Source of the DNA: DASRTE01 sp035656095
Lineage (GTDB): Bacteria; Actinomycetota; Actinomycetes; Jiangellales; Jiangellaceae
NCBI GenBank assembly: GCA_035656095.1
Contig: DASRTE010000208.1
Coordinates: 1-22,390, forward strand
Reading direction: 5' to 3'
Length of the DNA stretch: 22,390 nucleotides
Position 1 is the first letter of the stretch, and each line of letters begins with the position of its first letter. Below the pieces are notes generated by a model that was not told the origin of the DNA, made no database searches, and saw only the letters and a program-made list of their open reading frames with translations. Below, one piece after another: positions 14,523 through 21,148 of the stretch. The position numbers were made by a program, and so were the translations under genes.

Positions 14523-15767
14523 TCAGGAGGGGATCCGTTCCTGCAGCTCCCAGGGCGACTCGTAGGGGCCGGCCAGCAGGTCGAGGAAAGGCTGGGCGTC
14601 GAAGGCCTCCGGGCCCAGGACGCCGGCGCCGGACCACGTGCCGGCGGCGAGCAACTCGAGCGCGACGACCGGGTTGACCGCCGTCTGCCAGACGACGCAC
14701 TGGCTGCCGTACTCGGCCATCGACCAGGCGTTGTCGACCACGTGGTACAGGTAGACCTCGCGCGGTTCGCCGTGCTTGCCGGTCCCGGTGACCCACAGGC
14801 CGGCACAGGTCTTGCCGTGCATGCGGTCCCCGAGCGTGGCCGGGTCGGGCAGGCAGGCCGCGACGACGTCGCGAGGGCTCACCTGGACCATGGTTTTCGC
14901 GGCGCGCACACCGACCGGGTCGGTGCGGTCGAGTCCGAGCTTGTGCAGCGTCGTCAGCACGTCGATGAACTCCGTGCCGAGCCCGTACTTGAACGTCACG
15001 CGTTCCGCCTCGACCCAGCGCGGCATCAGCAGGACCTCTTCGTGCTCGACGTTCACGCACTCCACCGGACCGATGCCGGCCGGAAAGTCGAAGATCTCCG
15101 GCTCGCTGAACGGGGGTGTCGTGTACCAGCCCCGGTCACGCTCCCACACCACGGGCGGGCTCAGGCACTCCTCGATGGTCGTCCAGATCGAGAACGAGGG
15201 CGCGAAGTCGTACCCCTCGACCGTGAGGTTCGAGCCGTCGCGGGTGCCCAGCTCGCCGATCGCGCCGAACAGATGATCCGCCGCATAGCGTGCGAAGACG
15301 TCGGAGAGTCCGGGCTCGACGCCGATGCCGACGAGGGCCAACCGGCCCGCGTCCTCCCACCGCGCCGCCTTCGCGAACTGATCGTCGCCGAGCTTGACGC
15401 CCGGCTGTTCGTACGGCCGATCCGGGTGCGGGTGTGACAGCGACATCGCCATGTCGAGGTAGTCCGCGCTGGCGGCGACGGCTCCGTCGAAGACCGGCAT
15501 GACGAAACGCGGGTCGACCGCATTCATGACGTGCGTGACGTCGTGCTCGCGGGCGAGCGCCTCGACGGCGCCGGCGGTCGAGGCGTCCACGCGGGCGGCG
15601 ACGAACCGGTGGTCGTCCCCGCGGCGACGGCGGACCGCCGCGACCGTGCGCTCCGCCCGCGCCTGGTCGTAGTCGGCCACCACCATCCGGTCGAAGAACT
15701 CGCGACCCGCAGCGATGCGCACGAAGGCGTCGCCGACTCCGCCCGAGCCGACGAGGAGGATCCGCAC
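14523..15767 (-). CDS. Saccharopine dehydrogenase-like NAD(P)-binding oxidoreductase
   Basis: A Rossmann-fold enzyme of about 414 residues. The dinucleotide loop is RILLVGSGGVGDAF at the very N-terminus, followed by VVADYD at the end of the second strand. HVMNAVDPRFVMPVFDGAV, DYLDMAMSLSHPH and GIGVEPGLSDVFARYA are blocks shared by the saccharopine dehydrogenase/carboxynorspermidine dehydrogenase/lysine 6-dehydrogenase superfamily. The exact reaction is not settled. Reductive or oxidative work on an amino acid or its aldehyde is likely, given the divergent permease, Lrp regulator and aminotransferase. GTG at 15767 is preferred (GTG at 15773 is possible) because it lies 8 bases after a good TAGATT -10 box. 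The open frame to 15827 would run through the promoter. Confidence 0.85.
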   Translation of the reverse strand: MRILLVGSGGVGDAFVRIAAGREFFDRMVVADYDQARAERTVAAVRRRRGDDHRFVAARVDASTAGAVEALAREHDVTHVMNAVDPRFVMPVFDGAVAASADYLDMAMSLSHPHPDRPYEQPGVKLGDDQFAKAARWEDAGRLALVGIGVEPGLSDVFARYAADHLFGAIGELGTRDGSNLTVEGYDFAPSFSIWTTIEECLSPPVVWERDRGWYTTPPFSEPEIFDFPAGIGPVECVNVEHEEVLLMPRWVEAERVTFKYGLGTEFIDVLTTLHKLGLDRTDPVGVRAAKTMVQVSPRDVVAACLPDPATLGDRMHGKTCAGLWVTGTGKHGEPREVYLYHVVDNAWSMAEYGSQCVVWQTAVNPVVALELLAAGTWSGAGVLGPEAFDAQPFLDLLAGPYESPWELQERIPS

Positions 15768-15775
15768 GGGCACCG

Positions 15776-15803
15776 AATCTATCGCACCTGCGGTCGTTTG
15801 CAA
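15776..15803 (-). promoter_or_regulatory. Promoter of the saccharopine dehydrogenase-like gene
   Basis: On the minus strand, TTGCAA (15803-15798) is followed after 16 bases by TAGATT (15781-15776), a fair sigma-70-type pair. The -10 box ends 8 bases before GTG at 15767, so a leaderless transcript is likely. The TTGCAA hexamer is its own complement and could also be part of a regulator site. Confidence 0.55.
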
Positions 15804-15820
15804 CTGATTCCGCTGACCTA

Positions 15821-15849
15821 TTGCCATTACGCGACGGAGTCAGTAGATT
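15821..15849 (+). promoter_or_regulatory. Promoter of the APC permease gene
   Basis: TTGCCA (15821-15826) and TAGATT (15844-15849) are separated by exactly 17 bases, the best sigma-70-type promoter in the window. It has the same -10 hexamer as the divergent promoter. The TTGCC of the -35 box recurs as both arms of the palindrome before the lrp gene, hinting that the Lrp-type regulator binds here. The distance to the ATG at 15892 is 42 bases. Confidence 0.6.
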
Positions 15850-15891
15850 TCCCGCCAGCGACGGGGGATACGGCGCTGAAAGTGGGACGGC

Positions 15892-17410
15892 ATGGTCGAG
15901 GCGAGAGTCGCGACAGATCCCGTGGCCGGCAAGGGCTTGCAGACGGGAGCCCTCGGCCTCTGGGGCAACGTGGTCATCGGACTCGCCTCGACCGCGCCGG
16001 CCTACAGCCTCGCGGCGACCCTGGGGTACGTCGTCTTCGCGGTCGGTGACCGTGCGCCCGCGATGTTCATCGTGGCGTTCGTCCCGATGCTGTTCATCGC
16101 GTTCGCCTACCGCGAGCTGAACCGGGCGGCTCCCGACTGTGGCACGACGTTCACCTGGGGGACCAAGGCATTCGGTCCGTGGGTCGGCTGGCTGGGAGGG
16201 TGGGGGCTCGCGGTCTCGGCGATCATCGTCATGTCGAACGTGGCCGAGATCGCGGGCATCTACCTGCTGGACTTCCTCGGATTCGAGTCGGCCGCCGAGT
16301 CGCTCGCCGTCCGCGTAACCTTCGGTGTCGCGTTCATCGCCGTCATGACGTGGGTGAGCTATCGCGGGATCGTGATCACCGACAGGCTGCAGAGCGTCCT
16401 GGTCGCGGTGCAGTTCGTGATCCTCGGCCTGTTCAGCGTGATCGCCCTCGGCAAGGTCTTCACCGACAACGCCGGGGCACAGGCGGTCACCCCCTCCCTC
16501 GAATGGTTCTCACCGGCCGGGCTCACCTCCTCGGCGATCGCCGAAGCCGTCATCCTGTGCATCTTCATCTACTGGGGCTGGGACACCTGCCTCGCCGTCA
16601 ACGAGGAGACCAGGAACGCCGACGTCGTCGCGGGCAAGGCGGCCGTGGTCAGCACGGTGATCCTGCTGGCGACCTACCTGCTGGTGGCCGTCGCGGTGCA
16701 GTCCTACGCCGGGTTCGAGGCCGACGGCATCGGCCTGGGCAACGAGGAGAACATCGACGACGTCCTGACGGTCTTGGGCGATCCCGTGATGGGCGCGACG
16801 ATGGCGTCGCTGCTCCTGCTCACGGTCGCGATCTCGGCGGCATCGTCGACGCAGACCCACGATCCTGCCGACGGCACGGGGAACCCTCGCGATGGCCGTG
16901 TACGGGGCGATCCCGAAGAAGTTCGCCGAGGTGCATCCGCGTTACCACACACCGTCGTTCAGCACACTGGTCGTGGGTGCGACCGCCATCTTCTTCTATA
17001 TCGTCCTCTCGTTGGTGAGCCAGAACACGCTGCAGGACTCGATCTTGTGGCTCGGCCTCGCGGTGGCCTTCTACGGCATCACCGGCTTCGCCTGTGTCTG
17101 GTTCTTCCGGCGCACCCTGATGGACAGCGCGCGCAACTTCGTCCTGCGCGGACTGCTTCCCCTCCTCGGCGCGATCGGCATGACATGGGCCTTCATCAAG
17201 AGCGCCACGGACATGATCGACCCCGACTACGGCTACACGACCTTCGGCGGAATCGGCGGCGTCTTCGTGATCGGTGTCGGCATGCTGGCACTCGGTGTGC
17301 CGCTGATGTTGGCCTGTGCGGTCAAACTCCGGGCCTTCTTCCGGGGCGAGACGCTCGACGCCGAGACCCCGATCCTGGTGCCAGACACTGGCGCCGCCCC
17401 GCGGCGGTAG
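15892..17410 (+). pseudogene. APC-family amino acid permease, broken by a +1 frameshift
   Basis: A transporter of the amino acid-polyamine-organocation superfamily. The first frame reads GLWGNVVIGLASTAPAYSLA, then several hydrophobic helices, up to AISAASSTQT. The normal continuation is in the +1 frame as TILPTARGTLAMAVYGAIPK and on to a final set of helices ending at 17410. Removing one C from the CCC at 16856-16858 restores the conserved SSTQTTILPTARGTLAM and gives about 505 residues with some 12 helices, the family size. Without correction the first frame runs on as unrelated sequence to 17532. Either a sequencing or assembly error or a real recent mutation explains this. Both halves keep good coding character, so decay is not advanced. 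It is probably the importer for the locus. Confidence 0.88.
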
Positions 17411-17513
17411 GTGAGTACCCGGCGGCTCGACGCCTTTGTACGCGCTTCGGCGGTGGACTGGGCTCGACGAGCTGGAATCCGTGTCGGATATGCGCCATCG
17501 GGTACGGATTCGC

Positions 17514-17527
17514 TTGCCAACAGGCAA
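17514..17527. promoter_or_regulatory. Palindrome upstream of the lrp gene, likely operator
   Basis: TTGCC (17514-17518) and GGCAA (17523-17527) form a perfect palindrome with spacer AACA, 21 bases before the lrp ATG. The same TTGCC half-site is the core of the permease -35 box. Lrp/AsnC proteins commonly bind their own promoter and those of neighbouring target genes. The link to this regulator is inferred. Confidence 0.45.
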
Positions 17528-17548
17528 TCTGACCGCAAGGATCGCCAT

Positions 17549-18019
17549 ATGGTCACACGCGAACGTGGCACGGTCCTGCTGGACTCGGTGGCGAAGGGCA
17601 TCATCGAGCAGCTGCAGCAGGACGGGCGACGCTCGTACGCCGCCATCGGCAAGGCGATCGGCATGTCCGAGGCGGCGGTCCGTCAGCGCGTCCAGCGCCT
17701 GGTCGAGGCCGGGGTCGTCCAGATCGTCGCGGTGACCGACCCCTTGCAGCTGGGCTTCGAGCGGCAGGCCCTGATCGGCATCAAAGCCACCGGCGACGTC
17801 AACGCGGTGGCCGATGCTCTCGCCGACATACCCGCTGTCGACTACGTCGTCATCACCGCCGGGTCGTTCGACCTGATCGCCGAGGTCGTCTGCGAGGACG
17901 ACGACCACCTGCTCGATCTGCTCAGTTCGCGTATCCGCGTGCTGGACGGGGTCGTCGCCACCGAGACGTTCGTCTACCTCAAGCTCCGCAAGCAGCTCTA
18001 CGACTGGGGAACCCGATGA
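17549..18019 (+). CDS. Lrp/AsnC family transcriptional regulator
   Basis: A small amino-acid-responsive DNA-binding protein of 156 residues. The N-terminal helix-turn-helix is at about 28-50 (SYAAIGKAIGMSEAAVRQRV), followed by the linker VEAGVVQIVAVTDP. The effector-binding RAM domain is seen in VDYVVITAGSFDLIAEVVCE and the C-terminal ATETFVYLKLRKQ. ATG at 17549 is preferred because it has AAGGA about 8 bases upstream and gives the normal length. The open frame from 17411 would add 46 residues unlike the family. The stop overlaps the aminotransferase ATG (ATGA), so regulator and enzyme are co-translated. It probably senses the substrate or product of the locus. Confidence 0.94.
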   Translation: MVTRERGTVLLDSVAKGIIEQLQQDGRRSYAAIGKAIGMSEAAVRQRVQRLVEAGVVQIVAVTDPLQLGFERQALIGIKATGDVNAVADALADIPAVDYVVITAGSFDLIAEVVCEDDDHLLDLLSSRIRVLDGVVATETFVYLKLRKQLYDWGTR

Positions 18020-19416
18020 CGGCCGCACCGGCCGACGGCGTGACCCCGCGCGGCACCAGCCGAGCCGACGCCGCGCGCGACCACCTGTGGATGCACTTCG
18101 CCCGGCACTCCGGTCTGTACGAGGGCCAGCAGGTCCCGGTCATCACCCGGGGCGAGGGGGTACGCGTCTGGGACGACGCCGGCCGCCGTTACCTTGACGC
18201 ACTGGCCGGACTGTTCGTCGTCCAGGTGGGCCACGGGCGCCGCGAACTCGCGGAGGCGGCGGCGCGGCAGGCGGAACAGCTGGCCTACTTCCCGCTGTGG
18301 TCCTACGCCCACCCGCCCGCGATCGACCTGGCGGAGCGGCTGGCAGCATACGCGCCCGGCGACCTCAACCGGGTCTTCTTCACCACCGGCGGGGGAGAGG
18401 CCGTCGAGACGGCCTGGAAGCTGGCCAAGCAGTACTGGAGGCTCGTCGGCCGGCCCACCAAGCACAAGGTCATCTCGCGAGCGGTCGCCTACCACGGGAC
18501 GCCCCATGGTGCGTTGACGATCACCGGTATCCCGGCGGCGAAGGAGCCCTTCGAACCGCTCGTGCCCAGCGGCATCACCGTGCCCAACACCAACCAGTAC
18601 CGCGCCCCGGTCCACGTGCGTGACGACGGCAAGGCCTTCGGCCTGTGGGCCGCCGACCGGATCGAGGAGGCAATCCTGTTCGAGGGGCCCGACACCGTCG
18701 CCGCCGTCTTCCTCGAGCCCGTGCAGAACTCCGGCGGCTGCTTCCCGCCGCCGCCCGGCTACTTCGACCGCGTGCGCGCGATCTGCGACGAGTACGACGT
18801 CCTGCTGGTGTCCGACGAGGTCATCTGCGCGTTCGGCCGGATCGGGTCGATGTTCGCCTGCGACGACTTCGGCTACGAGCCGGACATGATCACCTGCGCC
18901 AAGGGCATGACGTCGGGGTACTCCCCGATCGGGGCGATGATCGCGTCGGACCGCCTCTTCGAGCCGTTCGTGAAGGGGACGACGACCTTCCCGCACGGGT
19001 TCACCTTCGGCGGTCACCCGGTGTCGGCGGCCGTCGCCATGGCCAACCTCGACATCCTCGAGCGCGAAGGCCTCAATGACCACGTCAAGGCGACGGCGCC
19101 CGCCTTCCGCTCCACTTTGGAGAAGCTGCTCGACCTGCCGATCGTCGGCGACGTCCGCGGCGCCGGCTACTTCTACGGGATCGAGCTGGTCAAGGACAAG
19201 AACACCCGCAAGACCTTCGACGCGGAGGAGTCCGAGCGGCTGCTGCGCGGCTTCCTGTCCCGTGCCCTGTTCGAGGCGGGCCTCTACTGCCGCGCCGACG
19301 ACCGCGGCGACCCGGTCGTCCAACTGGCGCCGCCGTTGATCTGCGAGCAGGCCGAGTTCGACGAGATGGAGCAGATCCTCCGGTCAGTGCTGACCGAGGC
19401 CTGGTCGAAGCTCTGA
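18016..19416 (+). CDS. Class III (omega) aminotransferase, PLP-dependent
   Basis: A fold-type I aminotransferase of 466 residues. The PLP lysine is Lys296 (MITCAKGMTSGYSP). The Asp that binds the pyridine nitrogen is Asp267 (LLVSDEVICAFGRIG), and the phosphate-binding turn is TTGGGEAVETAWKLA. The N-terminal DHLWMHFARHSGLYEG and the segment AVAYHGTPHGALTITG place it with the beta-alanine/putrescine/polyamine-type omega aminotransferases rather than acetylornithine or glutamate-semialdehyde enzymes. The amino donor is not determined. Diamines, beta-alanine, GABA or lysine are candidates. Coupling to an Lrp regulator and closeness to the permease and the divergent dehydrogenase suggest catabolism of one amino compound. 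Confidence 0.93.
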   Translation: MTAAPADGVTPRGTSRADAARDHLWMHFARHSGLYEGQQVPVITRGEGVRVWDDAGRRYLDALAGLFVVQVGHGRRELAEAAARQAEQLAYFPLWSYAHPPAIDLAERLAAYAPGDLNRVFFTTGGGEAVETAWKLAKQYWRLVGRPTKHKVISRAVAYHGTPHGALTITGIPAAKEPFEPLVPSGITVPNTNQYRAPVHVRDDGKAFGLWAADRIEEAILFEGPDTVAAVFLEPVQNSGGCFPPPPGYFDRVRAICDEYDVLLVSDEVICAFGRIGSMFACDDFGYEPDMITCAKGMTSGYSPIGAMIASDRLFEPFVKGTTTFPHGFTFGGHPVSAAVAMANLDILEREGLNDHVKATAPAFRSTLEKLLDLPIVGDVRGAGYFYGIELVKDKNTRKTFDAEESERLLRGFLSRALFEAGLYCRADDRGDPVVQLAPPLICEQAEFDEMEQILRSVLTEAWSKL

Positions 19417-19433
19417 CCACGTGGCCCTCGCAT

Positions 19434-19491
19434 CATGTGGCGCGTTCGCAACGTCTCCTGAGGCCTCGAGACGTGTCATTTCCGCCACATG
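19434..19491. repeat. Nested double inverted repeat (possible bidirectional terminator)
   Basis: Outer arms CATGTGGCG (19434-19442) and CGCCACATG (19483-19491) are perfect 9-bp complements. Inside, separated by 8 bases on each side, ACGTCTC (19451-19457) and GAGACGT (19468-19474) are perfect 7-bp complements around a 10-base loop containing the palindrome GAGGCCTC. The symmetric layout fills the 85-base gap between two convergent genes. Termination in both directions is the simplest reading. There is no T-run. Confidence 0.6.
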
Positions 19492-19501
19492 TCGTGACAG
19501 A

Positions 19502-20329
19502 TCAGTCGAGCAGCTCGGGGGCGATGGTCGTCCAGAACTCCTCGACCCGCCGACGGCCCTGCCCCGGCCAGCTGCAGACCAGGTAGTCGATACCGAGATC
19601 GCGGCGCGCACGGGCGCTTCGCCGCACCTCGTCCAACGGCTCGGACAGCGACAACGATGCTGCCCGCGCGATGGAGGCTGGATCGCGCCCAGCCTGCCCC
19701 GCGAGGCGGTCGACGCGGTCGGACGCCGTGCGGTAGTCGGCGATCGTGTTGGTGTGCCACATGTCGGCGTAGCGCGCCACCAGGGGAAGGGTGCGGCGCG
19801 GGCCGGATCCGCCTATCCAGATCGGCGGGCGGGGCCGCTGTACCGGCAGCGGCCGCAGTTGCGCTCCGTCCAGGCTCACCCGGAGGCCGTCGTACGACAC
19901 GACCTCACCCGTGAAAAGCCGCAGGAAGATCTCCAGCTGGTCCTCGAGCAGGTCGAAGCGCTCGCGCGTGGGCGGGAAGTCGATGCCGAGCTCACGGTGC
20001 TCCGGCTCGTACCACGCGGCGCCGATGCCGAGGTCGAGGCGCCCGCCGCTGGCGTGGTCGACGGTGACCGCTTCGGCAGCGAGGACGGACGGGTGCCGGT
20101 AGGTCACGCCGGCCACCAGCAGGCCGAGCCGGATGCTGGTGGTCCGGCCGGCGAGGGCCGCCAACGTGGTCATCCCCTCGAAGCAGTTGCCCGGCCCTTC
20201 GCCGTACATCGGCCGCAGGTGGTCGAAGCCCCAGGCGCCGGCGAATCCGAGATCCTCCCCGAACGTGACCCGGCCGACGACCTCGTCGAACTCGAGCCGT
20301 TGTTGCGCGACGTCGATCCCGAGTCTCAC
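19502..20329 (-). CDS. LLM-class (luciferase-like) F420-dependent oxidoreductase
   Basis: A TIM-barrel flavin/F420 oxidoreductase of 275 residues. Typical segments are the N-terminal RLGIDVAQQ, GFAGAWGFDHLRPMYG, the strand RLGLLVAGVTYRHPSVLA, DHASGGRLDLGIGAAWYEPE, and RPPIWIGGSGPRRTLPLVAR, which forms the cofactor phosphate site in this superfamily. F420 rather than FMN use is inferred from the actinobacterial setting and the sequence type. The substrate is unknown. The start is GTG at 20329, with a strong GGAGGAG about 6 bases upstream on this strand. It lies downstream of tRNA-Leu on the same strand with 41 bases between them. Confidence 0.9.
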   Translation of the reverse strand: MRLGIDVAQQRLEFDEVVGRVTFGEDLGFAGAWGFDHLRPMYGEGPGNCFEGMTTLAALAGRTTSIRLGLLVAGVTYRHPSVLAAEAVTVDHASGGRLDLGIGAAWYEPEHRELGIDFPPTRERFDLLEDQLEIFLRLFTGEVVSYDGLRVSLDGAQLRPLPVQRPRPPIWIGGSGPRRTLPLVARYADMWHTNTIADYRTASDRVDRLAGQAGRDPASIARAASLSLSEPLDEVRRSARARRDLGIDYLVCSWPGQGRRRVEEFWTTIAPELLD

Positions 20330-20370
20330 CGGTACTCCTCCGCATCGGTCGGACCGCGCCGCGGCGTCGG

Positions 20371-20452
20371 TGCGGGAGAGGGGACTCGAACCCCTACGTC
20401 CGAAGACACCGGGACCTAAACCCGACGCGGCTGCCAGTTACGCCACTCCCGC
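20371..20452 (-). tRNA. tRNA-Leu (anticodon UAG)
   Basis: A class II tRNA of 82 bases. The acceptor stem is GCGGGAG (5' end at 20452) with CTCCCGC, then discriminator A at 20371. The anticodon stem (CGGG with CCCG) closes the seven-base loop TTTAGGT, which places TAG at positions 34-36, reading CUA leucine codons. A long variable arm (GTC-TTCG-GAC region) and the T arm AGGGG-TTCGAGT-CCCCT confirm the class. The 3' CCA is not encoded. Confidence 0.96.
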
Positions 20453-20477
20453 CGTGGTGCCCGCAGGCACGGCCGCA

Positions 20478-20483
20478 AGTGTA
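20478..20483 (-). promoter_or_regulatory. Candidate -10 box of tRNA-Leu
   Basis: TACACT on the minus strand lies 25 bases upstream of the tRNA 5' end and fits TANNNT. No clear -35 hexamer is found. The 69-base gap between the tRNA and the peroxiredoxin gene otherwise holds only GC-rich inverted repeats around CGGCCG. Confidence 0.35.
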
Positions 20484-20521
20484 GGCGGCCGACCGCGTGC
20501 CGAGCGGCCGACGAGCGGGCG

Positions 20522-20995
20522 CTACGGGATGCCCAGCTCGCGGCGCACCTTGGCGACGTGCCCGGTCGCCTTGACGTTGTACATCGCCTGCTCGAGGGTC
20601 CCGTCGGGGGCGACGACGAACGTGGAGCGGATGACACCGGTAACCGTCTTGCCGTACAGCTTCTTCTCCCCCCACGTGCCATAGGCCGTCATGACCGCGT
20701 GGTCCTCGTCGGACAGCAGCGGGAAGGTCAGGCCGTCGCGTTCGCGGAACCTCACCAGCTTCGCGGGAGGGTCGGGCGAGATGCCGAGGACGCGGACGCC
20801 GGCGGCGTTCAGCGACGAGAGGCTGTCGCGGAAGTCGCAGGCCTGGGTCGTGCATCCGGGCGTCATCGCCGCCGGATAGAAGTACACGACGGTCCGGCCG
20901 CCACGGTAGGACGACAGCGACACCGGCCGGCCGTCGGCGTCGGGGAGGGTGAACTCGGGAGCGGGGTCGCCCGGGGACAGTCGCTGAACGCTCAC
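20522..20995 (-). CDS. bcp: Thioredoxin-dependent peroxiredoxin (Bcp/PrxQ type)
   Basis: Reduces hydrogen peroxide and organic hydroperoxides using thioredoxin. The peroxidatic Cys48 is in AAMTPGCTTQACDFRD and the resolving Cys53 lies five residues on, the arrangement of PrxQ/Bcp proteins. The usual Lys-Ala-x-Thr-Pro is Ala-Ala-Met-Thr-Pro here, a small variation. The C-terminal IRSTFVVAPDGTLEQAMYNV is also typical. GTG at 20995 gives 157 residues, the usual length. A GTG at 21016 would add seven residues and cannot be excluded. It is divergent from the metal transporter genes. Confidence 0.94.
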   Translation of the reverse strand: MSVQRLSPGDPAPEFTLPDADGRPVSLSSYRGGRTVVYFYPAAMTPGCTTQACDFRDSLSSLNAAGVRVLGISPDPPAKLVRFRERDGLTFPLLSDEDHAVMTAYGTWGEKKLYGKTVTGVIRSTFVVAPDGTLEQAMYNVKATGHVAKVRRELGIP

Positions 20996-21052
20996 ACGGA
21001 CCACCGTAGTGACCACGCCGCGAGATGAGAGACCCGTCTATCTGCTTCGCTG

Positions 21053-21069
21053 TTGCGAATGTATTGCAA
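21053..21069. promoter_or_regulatory. Nur-like (nickel-responsive Fur family) operator
   Basis: TTGCGA (21053-21058), five bases, then TTGCAA (21064-21069) matches the Nur box form tTGCaa-N5-ttGCAA that I recall from Streptomyces, with one mismatch. It lies in an unusually AT-rich pocket, with TAGGAT (21071-21076) as a possible -10 box just after, upstream of the nickel/cobalt ECF transporter gene. Repression by nickel is inferred. Confidence 0.5.
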
Positions 21070-21148
21070 TTAGGATGAATAGGCGATCAGGGACCGGCTG
21101 TGAACGGGTGGCGCGCCGGACCGCGAGACCTCGGCCAGGGAGGACGAC

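Noticed and set aside
16852..16862. Programmed +1 frameshift in the permease
   Set aside because: ACC-CCA-like slippage is conceivable, but there is no stop codon in the slip position, no stimulatory structure was seen, and such control is not known for this family. Error or mutation is simpler.
16861..17532. C-terminal part of the unshifted permease frame
   Set aside because: After the extra C it has no membrane character and many His, Arg and Gly residues, whereas the shifted frame continues the transporter.
17998..19323. 441-codon open frame on the minus strand
   Set aside because: It is antisense to the aminotransferase, whose catalytic motifs are intact.
20371..20452. tRNA-Leu as an integration site for a mobile element
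   Set aside because: No integrase, no duplicated tRNA 3' end and no change in gene character on either side.
20996..21148. Cobalamin riboswitch before the CbiMN gene
   Set aside because: The space is too short and no B12-box-like sequence is seen.
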